Positions 22,978 through 34,997 of a stretch of DNA of 64,000 nucleotides are shown here, in pieces. The stretch is from positions 19,958,501-20,022,500 of the forward strand of contig NC_052668.1 in the NCBI RefSeq assembly GCF_016802725.1, given 5' to 3'. A program made the position numbers and the translations under genes. The notes under the pieces were generated by a model that had not been told where the DNA came from, searched no databases, and worked only from the letters and a program-made list of their open reading frames with translations. This stretch comes from Solenopsis invicta. Its lineage: Eukaryota; Arthropoda; Insecta; Hymenoptera; Formicidae. Each line of letters starts with the position of its first letter. The first letter of the stretch is position 1.

Positions 22978-24268
22978 CAGGGTGTCCCATTTTAATTCCT
23001 CCACGCAAATATTTCCGTTCCCTCGCATTTTACAAGTAAATATTTAAGACAAAAGTTGTATGGTTTCGAGGGGGACATAAGATGGTGTCATTAATTTGAC
23101 GTCGAATAGTTGTTTAAAGGTCACTTGAAGGTCAACTACAATTTTTTAAATGGACTACCCTATTTTTTATGGCATATTCTTGTAGCTTATCTCGAGACGT
23201 TTCCAAAACACTGTAAACAAATGTCTTTCCGTTAAGTATTTTGCGAGTTGTGAAGCTTGAATGTTGGTGGGCCATTTTAATCCATCCACGCAAATATTTC
23301 CGTTCCCTTGCATTTTACTAGAAAATGTTTCAGACAAAAGTTGTATTGTTCAAAGGGGGCCAACCATTGATGACCTTGAACTTGACCTTGAAGTCGATTT
23401 TCAAAGTCATTTTAAGATTAACAAGTGTTTTTTCATTGGGAACCTCTATTTTTGATCCCGGATTTGGAAAGAGCACAAAGTTTTGCGTAAAAAATATGTA
23501 CCCATGGTAGGGCCTAAAAGTGGACTATAGGGGACTTTTAGACGAAAACATGTGATTTTATTTTAGCACTACTTTTAGCATAACCCAGGAACAACGACGT
23601 GGACGTAGTAGTTTTCTGTTCCCCTTGGGGTGCTTGATTAACGTGTGTAGTGCTAAATACTTTATCACAAAAAGTAGTGCTAAAATAAAATCACCTGTTT
23701 TCGTCTAAAAGTCCCCTATGGTCCACTTTTAGGCCCTAACATTGGTACATATTTTTTATGCAAAATTTTGTGCTCTTTCCAAATCCGGGATGAAAAATAC
23801 GGGTTTCCATTGAAAAAACACTTGTTAATCTTAAAATGACTTTGAAAATCGACTTCAAGGTCAAGTTCAAGGTCATCAACGGTTGGACCCCTTTGAACCA
23901 TACAACTTTTGTCTGAAACATTTTCTTGTAAAATGCAAGGGAACGGAAGTATTTGCGTGGATGTATTAAAATAACCAACAAAATTTCAAGCTTCACAACT
24001 CGCAAAATTCTTAACGGAAAGACATTTGTTTATAGTGTTTTGGAAACGTCTCGAGATAAGCTACAAGAATACGCTATAAAAAATGGGCATTTCTATTTAA
24101 AAAATTGAAGGTGGCCTTCATGTGACCTTTAAGCAACTATTCGAGGTCACATTAATGACACCATCTTATGTACCCCTCGTAACCATACAACTTTTGTCTA
24201 AAACATTTTCTAGTAAAATGCAAGCGAACGTAAATATTTGCGTGGATGCATTAAAATGGGACACCCTG
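22978..24268 (+). mobile_element. Palindromic element copy 6 (full length)
   Basis: 1,291 bp, TA flanks at 22976-22977 and 24269-24270. Private changes: ACACTGTAAAC near 23210, GGGATGAAAAATACG near 23788 and CCCCTCGTAACC near 24174. It is the last element before the inversion seam. Confidence 0.88.
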
Positions 24269-27200
24269 TATAACTCTTTCGTCTTTCACTTTAGCGATTC
24301 GATCCATTATGATAAAAGTTAGAAATCTTCTCTGGGCTATCAGAACAAAGAGATATTGTAGAAATTCGCAAAAAAAATTTTACTCAAATATTTCGAAATT
24401 TGCCTGATATAAGTCTTTCCTTTTTCTGTTCAGCGATTCGATACATCGTGATAAAAGTTAGATCTCTTCTGTGGGCTAACAGAACACAGAGATATTTTAC
24501 AAATTCGCAAAAAAATCAATTTTACTAAAAAATTTCCAACTTTGACTGGTATAACGCTTTCGTCTTTTCTTTAGCGATTCGATCCATTATGATAAATTTT
24601 ATAACTCTTCTCGTGGCTATCAGAACACAGAGATATTGGAGAAATTTGCAAAAAAAATTTTCCTCAAATATTTCGAAATTTGCCTGATATAAGTCTTTCC
24701 TTTTTCAGTTCAGCGATTCGATACATCATGATAAAAGTTATATCTCTTCTGTGGGCTATCAGAACACAGAGATATTGGAGAAATTCGCAAAAAAACCAAT
24801 TTTAATAAAAAATTTCGAACTTTGACTGATATAACTTTTTCGTCTTTTACTTTAGCGATTCGATCCATTATGATAAATGTTATAACTCTTCTCGGGGCTA
24901 TCAGAACGCAGAGATATTGGAGAAATTCGCAAAAAAATTTTACTCAAAAATTTCGAAATTTGCCTGATATAAGTCTTTCCTTTTTCAGTTCAGTGATTCG
25001 ATACATCATGATAAAAGTTATATCTCTTCTGTGGGCAATCAGAACACAGAGATATTGGAGAAATTCGCAAAAAAACCAATTTTAATAAAAAATTTCGAAC
25101 TTTGACTGATATAACGCTTTCGTCTTTTCTTTAGCGATTCGATCCATTATGATAAATGTTATAACTCTTCTCGGGGCTATCAGAACGCAGAGATATTGGA
25201 GAAATTCGCAAAAAAAATTTTACTCAAAAATTTCGAAATTTGCCTGATATAAGTCTTTCCTTTTTCAGTTCAGCGATTCGATACATCATGATAAAAGTTA
25301 TATCTCTTCTGTGGGCTATCAGAACACAGAGATATTGGAGAAATTCGCAAAAAAACCAATTTTACTAAAAAATTTCGAACTTTGACTGATATAACTTTTT
25401 CGTGTTTTACTTTAGCGATTCGATCCATTATGATAAAAGTTATAACTCTTGTCGGGGCTATCAGAACACAGAGATATTGGAGAAATTCGCAAAAAAAATT
25501 TTACACAAAAATTTCGATTTTGCCTGATATAAGTCTTTACTTTTTCAGTTCAGCGATTCGATACATCATGATAAAAGTTATATCTCTTCTGTGGGCTATC
25601 AGAACACAGAGATATTGGAGAAATTCGCAAAAAATTCTATTTTACTAAATAATTTCCAACTTTGACTGATATAACGCTTTCGTCTTTTCTTTAGCGATTC
25701 GATCCATTATGATAAATGTTATAACTCTTCTCGGGGCTATCAGAACACAGAGATATTGGAGAAATTCGCAAAAAAGATTTTCCTCAAAGTTTTTGAACTT
25801 TGACTGATATAACTATTTCGTCTTTCACTTTAGCGATTCGATCCATTATGATAAAAGTTAGAAATCTTCTCTGGGCTATCAGAACACAGAGATATTGGAG
25901 AAATACGCAAAAAAAATTTTACTCAAAATTTTCGAAATTTGCCTGATATATGTCTTTCCTTTTTCAGTTCAGCGATTCGATACATCATGATAAAAGTTAT
26001 ATCTCTTCTGTGGGCTATCAGAACACAGAGATATAGGTGAAAATCGCAAAAAAAATTTTACTCAAAAATTTCGAAATTTGCCTGATATAAGTCTTTCCTT
26101 TTTCAGTTCAGCGATTCGATACATCGTGATAAAAGTTAGATCTCTTCTGTGGGCTAACAGAACACAGAGATATTTTACAAATTCGCAAAAAAATCAATTT
26201 TACTAAAAAATTTCCAACTTTGACTGGTATAACGCTTTCGTCTTTTCTTTAGCGATTCGATCCATTATGATAAATTATATAACTCTTCTCGGGGCTATCA
26301 GAACACAGAGATATTGGAGAAATTTGCAAAAAAAATTTTCCTCAAAAATTTCGAAATTTGCCTGATATAAGTGTTTCCTTTTTCAGTTCAGCGATTCGAT
26401 ACATCATGATAAAAGTTATATCTCTTCTGTGGGCTATCAGAACACAGAGATATTGGAGAAATTCGCAAAAAAACCAATTTTAATAAAAAATTTCGAACTT
26501 TGACTGATATAACTTTTTCGTCCTTTACTTTAGCGACTCGATCCATTATGATAAATGTTATAACTCTTCTCGGGGTTATCAGAACACAGAGATATTGGAG
26601 AAATTCGCAAAAAAAATTTACTCAAAAATTTTGAAATTTGCCTGATATAAGTCTTTCCTTTTTCAGTTCAGCGATTCGATACATCATGATAAAAGTTATA
26701 TCTCTTCTGTGGGCTATCAGAACACATAGATATTGGAGAAATTCGCAAAAAAACCAATTTTACTAAAAAATTTCGAACTTTGACTGATATAACTTTTTCG
26801 TCTTTTACTTTAGCGATTCGATCCATTATGATAAATGTTATAACTCTTCTCGGGGCTATCAGAACGCAGAGATATTGGAGAAATTCGCAAAAAAAATTTT
26901 ACTCAAAAATTTCGAAATTTGCCTGATATAAGTCTTTCCTTTTTCAGTTCAGTGATTCGATACATCATGATAAAAGTTATATCTCTTCTGTGGGCAATCA
27001 GAACACAGAGATATTGGAGAAATTCGCAAAAAAACTAATTTAACTAAAAAATTTCGAACTTTGACTGATATGACTTTTTCGTCTTTTACTTTAGCGACTC
27101 GATCCATTATGATAAATGTTATAACTCTTCTCGGGGTTATCAGAACACAGAGATATTGGAGAAATTCGCAAAAAAAAATTTACTCAAAAATTTTGAAATT

Positions 27201-29143
27201 TGCCTGATATAAGTCTTTCCTTTTTCAGTTCAGCGATTCGATACATCATGATAAAAGTTATATCTCTTCTGTGGGCTATCAGAACACAGATATTGGAGAA
27301 ATTCGCAAAAAAATCAATTTTACTAAAAAATTTCCAACTTTGGCTGATATAACGCTTTCGTCTTTTCTTTAGCGATTCGATCCATTATGATAAATGTTAT
27401 AACTCTTCTCGGGGCTATCAGAACGCAGAGATATTGGAGAAATTCGCAAAAAAAATTTTACTCAAAAATTTCGAAATTTGCCTGATATAAGTCTTTCCTT
27501 TTTCAGTTCAGCGATTCGATACATCATGATAAAAGTTATATCTCTTCTGGGGGATATCAGAACACAGAGATATTGGAGAAATTCGCAAAAAAATCAATTT
27601 TACTAAAAAATTTCCAACTTTGACTGATATAACGCTTTCGTCTTTTCTTTAGCGATTCGATCCATTATGATAAATGTTATAACTCTTCTCGGGGCTATCA
27701 GAACACAGAGATATTGGAGAAATTCGCAAAAAAGGTTTTCCTCAAAATTTTTGAACTTTCACTGATATAACTATTTCGTCTTTCACTTTAGCGATTCGAT
27801 CCATTATGATAAAAGTTAGAAATCTTCTCTGGGCTATCAGAACACAGAGATATTGGAGAAATTCGCAAAAAAAATTTTACTCAAATGTTTCGAAATTTGC
27901 CTGATATAAGTCTTTCCTTTTTCAGTTCAGCGATTCGATACATCATGATAAAAGTTATATCTCTTCTGTGGGCTATCAGAACACAGAGATATAGGTGAAA
28001 ATCGCAAAAAAAATTTTACTCAAAAATTTCGAAATTTGCCTGATATAAGTCTTTCCTTTTTCTGTTCAGCGATTCGATACATCGTGATAAAAGTTAGATC
28101 TCTTCTGTGGGCTAACAGAACACAGAGATATTTTACAAATTCGCAAAAAAATCAATTTTACTAAAAAATTTCCAACTTTGACTGGTATAACGCTTTCGTC
28201 TTTTCTTTAGCGATTCGATCCATTATGATAAATTTTATAACTCTTCTCGGGGCTATCAGAACACAGAGATATTGGAGAAATTTGCAAAAAAAATTTTCCT
28301 CAAAAATTTCGAAATTTGCCTGATATAAGTCTTTCCTTTTTCAGTTCAGCGATTCGATACATCATGATAAAAGTTATATCTCTTCTGTGGGCTATCAGAA
28401 CACAGAGATATTGGAGAAATTCGCAAAAAAACCAATTTTACTAAAAAATTTCGAACTTTGACTGATATAACTTTTTCGTCTTTTACTTTAGCGAATCGAT
28501 CCATTATGATAAATGTTATAACTCTTCTCGGGGCTATCAGAACGCAGAGATATTGGAGAAATTCGCAAAAAAAATTTTACTCAAAAATTTCGAAATTTGC
28601 CTGATATAAGTCTTTCCTTTTTCAGTTCAGTGATTCGATACATCATGATAAAAGTTATATCTCTTCTGTGGGCTATCAGAACACAGAGATATTGGAGAAA
28701 TTCGCAAAAAAACCAATTTTAATAAAAAATTTCGAACTTTGACTGATATAACTTTTTCGTCTTTTACTTTAGCGACTCGATCCATTATGATAAATGTTAT
28801 AACTCTTCTCGGGGTTATCAGAACACAGAGATATTGGAGAAATTCGCAAAAAAAATTTACTCAAAAATTTCGAAATTTGCCTGATATAAGTCTTTCCTTT
28901 TTCAGTTCAGCGATTCGATACATCATGATAAAAGTTATATCTCTTCTGTGGGCTATCAGAACACAGAGATATTGGAGAAATTCGCAAAAAAACCAATTTT
29001 ACTAAAAAATTTCGAACTTTGACTGATATAACTTTTTCGTCTTTTACTTTAGCGATTCGATCCATTATGATAAATGTTATAACTCTTCTCGGGGCTATCA
29101 GAACACAGAGATATTGGAGAAATTCGCAAAAAAAATTTTACTC
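24269..29143 (+). repeat. Satellite array segment S6 (about 35 monomers), up to the inversion seam
   Basis: The longest stretch without an element (4.9 kb). The ATCGTGATAAAAGTTAGATC subtype occurs near 24444, 26122 and 28080 (spacings 1,678 and 1,958 bp, about 12 and 14 monomers). Sub-blocks of the array have thus been copied here without carrying the element. It stops abruptly at 29140-29144 inside the ATTTTACTC part of an A monomer. Confidence 0.94.
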
Positions 29144-29148
29144 AGAGT
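29140..29148. other. Inversion seam of the whole array
   Basis: Left of this point monomers and elements read in one direction; right of it both read in the opposite direction. The joint is ACTCAGAGT, a 4-bp inverted repeat around A29144. Beyond those 4 bp the sides are not mirror images: the left is at the ATTTTACTC stage of the monomer, the right at the complement of AATGTTATAACTC. So it joins two different phases rather than forming a perfect palindrome. An assembly join cannot be excluded from sequence alone. Confidence 0.85.
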
Positions 29149-30047
29149 TATAACATTCATAATAATGGATCGAGTCGCTAAAGTAAAAGACGAAAAAGTT
29201 ATATCAGTCAATGATCGAAATTTTTTAGTAAAATTGGTTTTTTTGCGAATTTCTCCAATATCTCTGTGTTCTGATAGCCCACAGAAGAAATGTAACTTTT
29301 ATCATTATGTATCGAATCGCTGAACTAAAAAAGGAAAGACTTATATCAGGCAAATTTCGAAATTTTTGAGTAAAATTTTTTGTGCGAATTTCTCCAATAT
29401 CTCTGTGTTCTGATAGCCCCGAGAAGAGTTACAACATTTATCATAATGGATCGAGTCGCTAAAGTAAAAGACGAAAAAGTTATATAAGTCAATGTTCGAA
29501 ATTTTTTAGTAAAATTGGTTTTTTTGCGAATTTCTCCCATATCTATGTGTTCTGTTAGCCCACAGAAGAGATATAACTTTTATCATGATGTATCGAATCG
29601 CTGAACTGAAAAAGTAAAGACTTATATCAGGCAAATTTCGAAATTTTTGAGTAAAATTTTTTTTACGAATTTCTCCAATATCTCTGTGTTCTGATAGCCC
29701 CTAGAAGAGTTATAACTTTAATCATAATGGATCGAATCGCTAAAGTAAAAGACGAAAAAGTTTTATCAGTCAAAGTTCGAAATTTTTTATTAAAATTGGT
29801 TTTTTTGCGAATTTCTCCAATATCTCTGTGTTCTGATAGCCCACAGAAGAGATAATAACTTTTATCATGATGTATCGAATCGCTGAACTGAAAAAGGAAA
29901 GACTTATATCAGGCCAATTTCGAAATTTTTTAGGAAAATTTTTTTTGCGATTTTCTCCAATATCTCTGTGTTCTGATAGCCCAGAGAAGATTTCTAACTT
30001 TTATCATAATGGATCGAATCGCTAAAGTGAAAGACGAAAGAGTTATA
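29145..30047 (-). repeat. Satellite array segment S7 (about 6.5 monomers, inverted)
   Basis: Starts in mid-monomer at the seam. It is a near-copy of 49859-50761 at an offset of 20,714 bp. Both contain the otherwise rare CATTCATAATAATGG variant (29155; 49869), and in the downstream copy the satellite continues leftward without a break. The right side of the seam therefore derives from the interior of an ordinary array. Confidence 0.93.
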
Positions 30048-31338
30048 CAGGGTGTCCCATTTTGATGCATCCACGCAAATATTTACTTTCCCTTGCATTT
30101 TACAAGAAAATGTTTTAGACAAAAGTTGTATGGTTTCGAGGGGTACATAAGATGGTGTCATTAATTTGACCTCGAATAGTTGCTTAAAGGACACATAAAA
30201 GCCACCTTCAATTTTTTAAATAGAAATGCCTATTTTTTATAGCGTATTCTTGTAGCTTATCTCGAGACGTTTCCAAAACACTATAAACAAATGTCTTTCC
30301 GTTAAGTATTTTGCGAGTTGTGACGTTTGAAATTTGGTTGGTTATATTAATACATCCGCGCAAATACTTCCGTTTCCTTGCATTTTACAAGAAAATGTTT
30401 CAGACAAAAGTTATATGGTTCAAAGGGGTCCAACCGTTGATGACCTTGAACTTGACCTTGAAGTCGATTTTCAAATTCATTTTAAGATTAACTAGTGTTT
30501 TTTCAATGGAAACCCGTATTTTTGATCCCGGATTTGGAAAGAGCACAAAATTTTGCATAAAAAATATGTAACAATGTTAGGGCCTAAAAGTGGACCATAG
30601 GGGACTTTTAGACGAAAACAGGTGATTTTATTTTAGCACTACTTTTTGTGATAAAGTATTTAGCACTACACACGTTAATCAAGCACCCCAAGGGGAACAG
30701 AAAACTACTACGTCCACGTCGTTGTTCCTGGGTTATGCTAAAAGTAGTGCTAAAATAAAATCACTTGTTTTCGTCTAAAAGTCCCCTATAGTCCACTTTT
30801 AGGCCCTACCACGGTTACATATTTTTTACGCAAAATTTTGTGCTCTTTCCAAATCCGGGATCAAAAATAGGGGTTTCCAATGAAAAAATACTTGTTAATC
30901 TTAAAATGACTTTGAAAATCGACTTCAAGGTCAAGTTCAAGGTCATCAATGGTTGGCCCCCTTTGAACAATACAACTTTTGTCTGAAACATTTTCTAGTA
31001 AAATGCAAGAGAACGGAAATATTTGCGTAGATGGATTAAAGTGGCCCACCAACATTCAAGCTTCATAACTCTCAAAATACTTAACGGAAAGACATTTATT
31101 TATAGTGTTTTGGAAACGTCTCGAGATAAGCTACAAGAATATGCCATAAAAAATAGGGAGGTCCATTAAAAAAATTGTATTCGACCTTCAAGTGACCTTT
31201 AAGCAACTATTCGAGGTCAAATTAATGACACCATCTTATGTCCCCCACGAAACCATACAACTTTTGTCTTAAATATTTTCTTGTAAAATGCGAGGGAACG
31301 GAAATATTTGCGTGGAGGTATTAAAATGGGACACCCTG
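30048..31338 (-). mobile_element. Palindromic element copy 7 (full length, inverted)
   Basis: 1,291 bp, reading opposite to copies 1-6, with TA flanks at 30046-30047 and 31339-31340. Variants: CCATTTTGATGC at the left end, AAAGGACACATAAAAGCC near 30186, TTTCAAATTCATTTT near 30470. The last is shared with copy 13 (offset 20,714 bp). It is non-coding. Confidence 0.88.
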
Positions 31339-33712
31339 TATCAAAGTTCGAAATTTTTGAGTAAAATTTTTTTCGCGAATTTCTCCAATATCTCTGTGTT
31401 CTGATAGCCCCCAGAATAGTTCTAACTTTTATCATGATCGATCGAGTCGCTAAAGTGAAAAACGAAAGACTTATATCCGTCAAAGTTCGAAATATTTTAG
31501 TAAATTTTTTTTTGCGAATTTCTACAATATCTCTGTGTTCTGATAACCCCGAGAAGAGTTACAACATTTATCATAATGGATCGAGTCGCTAAAGTAAAAG
31601 ACGAAAAAGTTACATCAGTCAAAGTTCGAAATATTTTAGTAAAATTGGTTTTTTTGCAAATTTCTCCAATATCTATGTGTTCTGATAGCCCACAGAAGAG
31701 ATATAACTTTTATCATGATGTATCGAATCGCTGAACAGTAAAAGGAAAGACTTATATCAGGCAAATTTCGAAATTTTTGAGTAAAATTTTTTTTGCGAAT
31801 TTCTCCAATATCTCTGTGTTCTGATAGCCCCGAGAAGAGTTAAAACATTTATCATAATGGATCGAATCGCTAAAGAAAAGACGAAAGCGTTATATCAGTC
31901 AAAGTTGGAAATTTTTTAGTAAAATTGATTTTTTTGCGAATTTCTCCAATATCTCTGTGTTCTGATAGCCCACAGAAGAGATATAACTTTTATCATGATG
32001 TATCGAATCGCTGAACTGAAAAAGGAAAGACTTATATCAGGCAAATTTCGAAATTTCTGAGTAAAATTTTTATTGTGAATTTCTCCAATATCTGTGTACT
32101 GATAGCCCCGAGAAGAGTTATAACATTTGTCATAATGGATCGAATCGCTAAAGAAAAGACGAAAGCGTTATATCAGTCAAAGTTGGAAATTTTTTAGTAA
32201 AATTGATTTTTTTGCGAATTTGTCCAATATCCCTGTGTTCTGATAGCCCACAGAAGAGATATAACTTTTATCATGATGTATCGAATCGCTGAACTGAAAA
32301 AGGAAAGACTTATATCAGGCAAAATTCGAAATTTTTGAGTAAAATTTTTTTTGCGATTTTCTCCAATATCTCTGTGTTCTGATAGCCCAGAGAAGATTTC
32401 TAACTTTTATCATAATGGATCGAATCGCTAAAGGGAAAGACGAAATTGTTATATCAGTCAAAGATCGAAAATTTTGCGGAAAATTTTTTTTGCGAATTTC
32501 TCCAATATCTCTGTGTTCTGATAGCCCCGAGAAGAGTTATAACATTTATCATAATGGATCGAATCGCTAAAGAAAAGACGAAAGCGTTATATCAGTCAAA
32601 GTTGGAAATTATTTAGAAAAATTGATTTTTTTGCGAATTTTTCCAATATCTCTGTGTTCTGATAGCCCACAGAAGAGATATAACTTTTATCATGATGTAT
32701 CGAATCGCTGAACTGAAAAAGGAAAGACTTATATCAGCCAAATTTCAAAATTTTTGAGTAAATTTTTTTTGCGAATTTCTCCAATATCTCTGTGCTCTGA
32801 TAACCTCGAGAAGAGTTATAACATTTATCATAATGGATCGAGTCGCTAACGTAAAAGACGAAAAGTTATATCAGTCAAAGTTCGAAATTTTTTAGTATAA
32901 TTGGTTTTTTTGCGAATTTCTCCAATATCTCTGTGTTCTGATAGCCCCCAGAATAGTTCTAACTTTTATCATGATCGATCGAGTCGCTAAAGTGAAAAAC
33001 GAAAGACTTATATCCGTCAAAGTTCGAAATATTTGAGTAAATTTTTTTTGCGAATTTCTCCAATATCTCTATGTTCTGATAACCCCGAGAAGAGTTACAA
33101 CATTTATCATAATGGATCGAGTCGCTAAAGTAAAAGACGAAAAAGTTATATCAGTCAATGATCGAAATTTTTTAGTAAAATTGGTTTTTTTGCGAATTTC
33201 TCCAATATCTCTGTGTTCTGATAGCCCACAGAAGAGATATAACTTTTATCATGATGTATCGAATCGCTGAACTAAAAAAGGAAAGACTTATATTAGGCAA
33301 ATTTCGAAATTATTGAGTAAAATTTTTTTTGCGAATTTCTCCAATATCTCTGTGTTCTGATAGCCCCGAGAAGAGTTACAACATTTATCATAATGGATCG
33401 AGTCGCTAAAGTAAAAGACGAAAAAGTTATATCAGTCAAAGTTCGAAATTTTTTAGTAAAATTGGTTTTTTTGCGAATTTCTCCCATATCTCTGTGTTCT
33501 GATAGCCCACAGAAGAGATATAACTTTTATCATGATGTATCGAATCGCTGAACTGAAAAAGGAAAGACTTATATCAGGCAAATTTCGAAATTTTTTAGGA
33601 AAATTTTTTTTGCGATTTTCTCCAATATCTCTATGTTCTGATAGCCCAGAGAAGATTTCTAACTTTTATCATAATGGATCGAATCGCTAAAGTGAAAGAC
33701 GAAAGAGTTATA
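31339..33712 (-). repeat. Satellite array segment S8 (17 monomers, inverted)
   Basis: 2,374 bp; with copy 7 it forms the 3,665-bp HOR of this half. It carries subtypes I do not see in 1-29143: GATCGATCGAGTCGC with CTTATATCCGTC (31435-31480), and AAAGGGAAAGACGAAATTG with AATTTTGCGGAAAATTTT (32430-32490). It is nearly identical to S14 at +20,714 bp. Confidence 0.94.
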
Positions 33713-34997
33713 CAGGGTGTCCCATTTTAATGCATCCACGCAAATATTTACTTTCCCTTGCATTTTACAAGAAAATGTTTTAGACAAAAGTTGTATGGTT
33801 TCGAGGGGTACATAAGATGGTGTCATTAATTTGACCTCGAATAGTTGCTTAAAGGTCACATAAAGGCCACCTTCAATTTTTTAAATAGAAATGCCTATTT
33901 TTTATAATGTATTCTTGTAGCTTATCTCGAGACGTTTCCAAAACACTATAAACAAATGTCTTTCCGTTAAGTATTTTGCGAGTTGTGACGTTTGAAATTT
34001 GGTTGGATATTTTAATACATCCGCGCAAATACTTACGTTTCCTTGCATTTTACAAGAAAATGTTTCAGACAAAAGTTATATGGTTCAAAGGGGTCCAACC
34101 GTTGATGTCCTTGAACTTGACCTTGAAGTCGATTTTCAAAGTCATTTTAAGATTAACTAGTGTTTTTTCATTGGAAACCCGTATTTTTGATCCCGGATTT
34201 GGAAAGAGCACAAAATTTTGCATAAAAAATATGTAACAATGTTAGGGCCTAAAAGTGGACCATAGGGGACTTTTAGACGAAAACAGGTGATTTTATTTTA
34301 GCACTACTTTTTGTGATAAAGTATTTAGCACTACACACGTTAATCAAGCACCCCAAGGGGAACAGAACACTACTACGTCCACGTCGTTGTTCCTGGGTTG
34401 TGCTAAAAGTAGTGCTAAAATAAAATCACTTGTTTTCGTCTAAAAGTCCCCTATAGTCCACTTTTAGGCCCTACCACGGTTACATATTTTTTACGCAAAA
34501 TTTTGTGCTCTTTCCAAATCCGGGATCAAAAATAGGGGTTTCCAATGAAAAAATACTTGTTAATTTTAAAATGACTTTGAAAATCGAGGTCAAGTTCAAG
34601 GTCATCAATGGTTGGCCCCCTTTGAACAATACAACTTTTGTCTGAAACATTTTCTAGTAAAATGCAAGAGAACGGAAATATTTGCGTTGATGGATTAAAG
34701 TGGCCCACCAACATTCAAGCTTCATAACTCTCAAAATACTTAACGGAAAGACATTTATTTATAGTGTTTTGGAAACGTCTCGAGATAAGCTACAAGAATA
34801 TGCCATAAAAAATAAGGAGGTCCATTAAAAAAATTGTATTCGACCTTCAAGTGACCTTTAAGCAACTATTCGAGGTCAAATTAATGACACCATCTTATGT
34901 CCCCCTCGAAACCATACAACTTTTGTCTTAAATATTTTCTTGTAAAATGCGAGGGAACGGAAATATTTGCGTGGAGGTATTAAAATGGGACACCCTG
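33713..34997 (-). mobile_element. Palindromic element copy 8 (1,285 bp, inverted)
   Basis: Full structure, but with a 6-bp loss near 34585: AAATCGAGGTCAAG instead of AAATCGACTTCAAGGTCAAG, probably a slip between two TCAAG-like repeats. The same loss occurs in copies 9, 10, 11, 14 and 15 and marks one lineage. It shares GGGTTGTGCTAAAAG (near 34395) only with copy 10. TA flanks are at 33711-33712 and 34998-34999. Confidence 0.88.

Noticed and set aside
24822..25085. 87-88 codon frames running through one and a half satellite monomers (also 25382, 28739, 31217, 46551, 60920)
   Set aside because: Frames persist by chance because the ~140-bp monomer has few stops in one frame. The peptides are repeats of the same satellite translation, and single-base indels break them freely.
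1..29143. CRISPR-like array of regularly spaced repeats
   Set aside because: Repeats are contiguous ~140-bp satellite monomers with no unique spacers, no leader and no cas genes.
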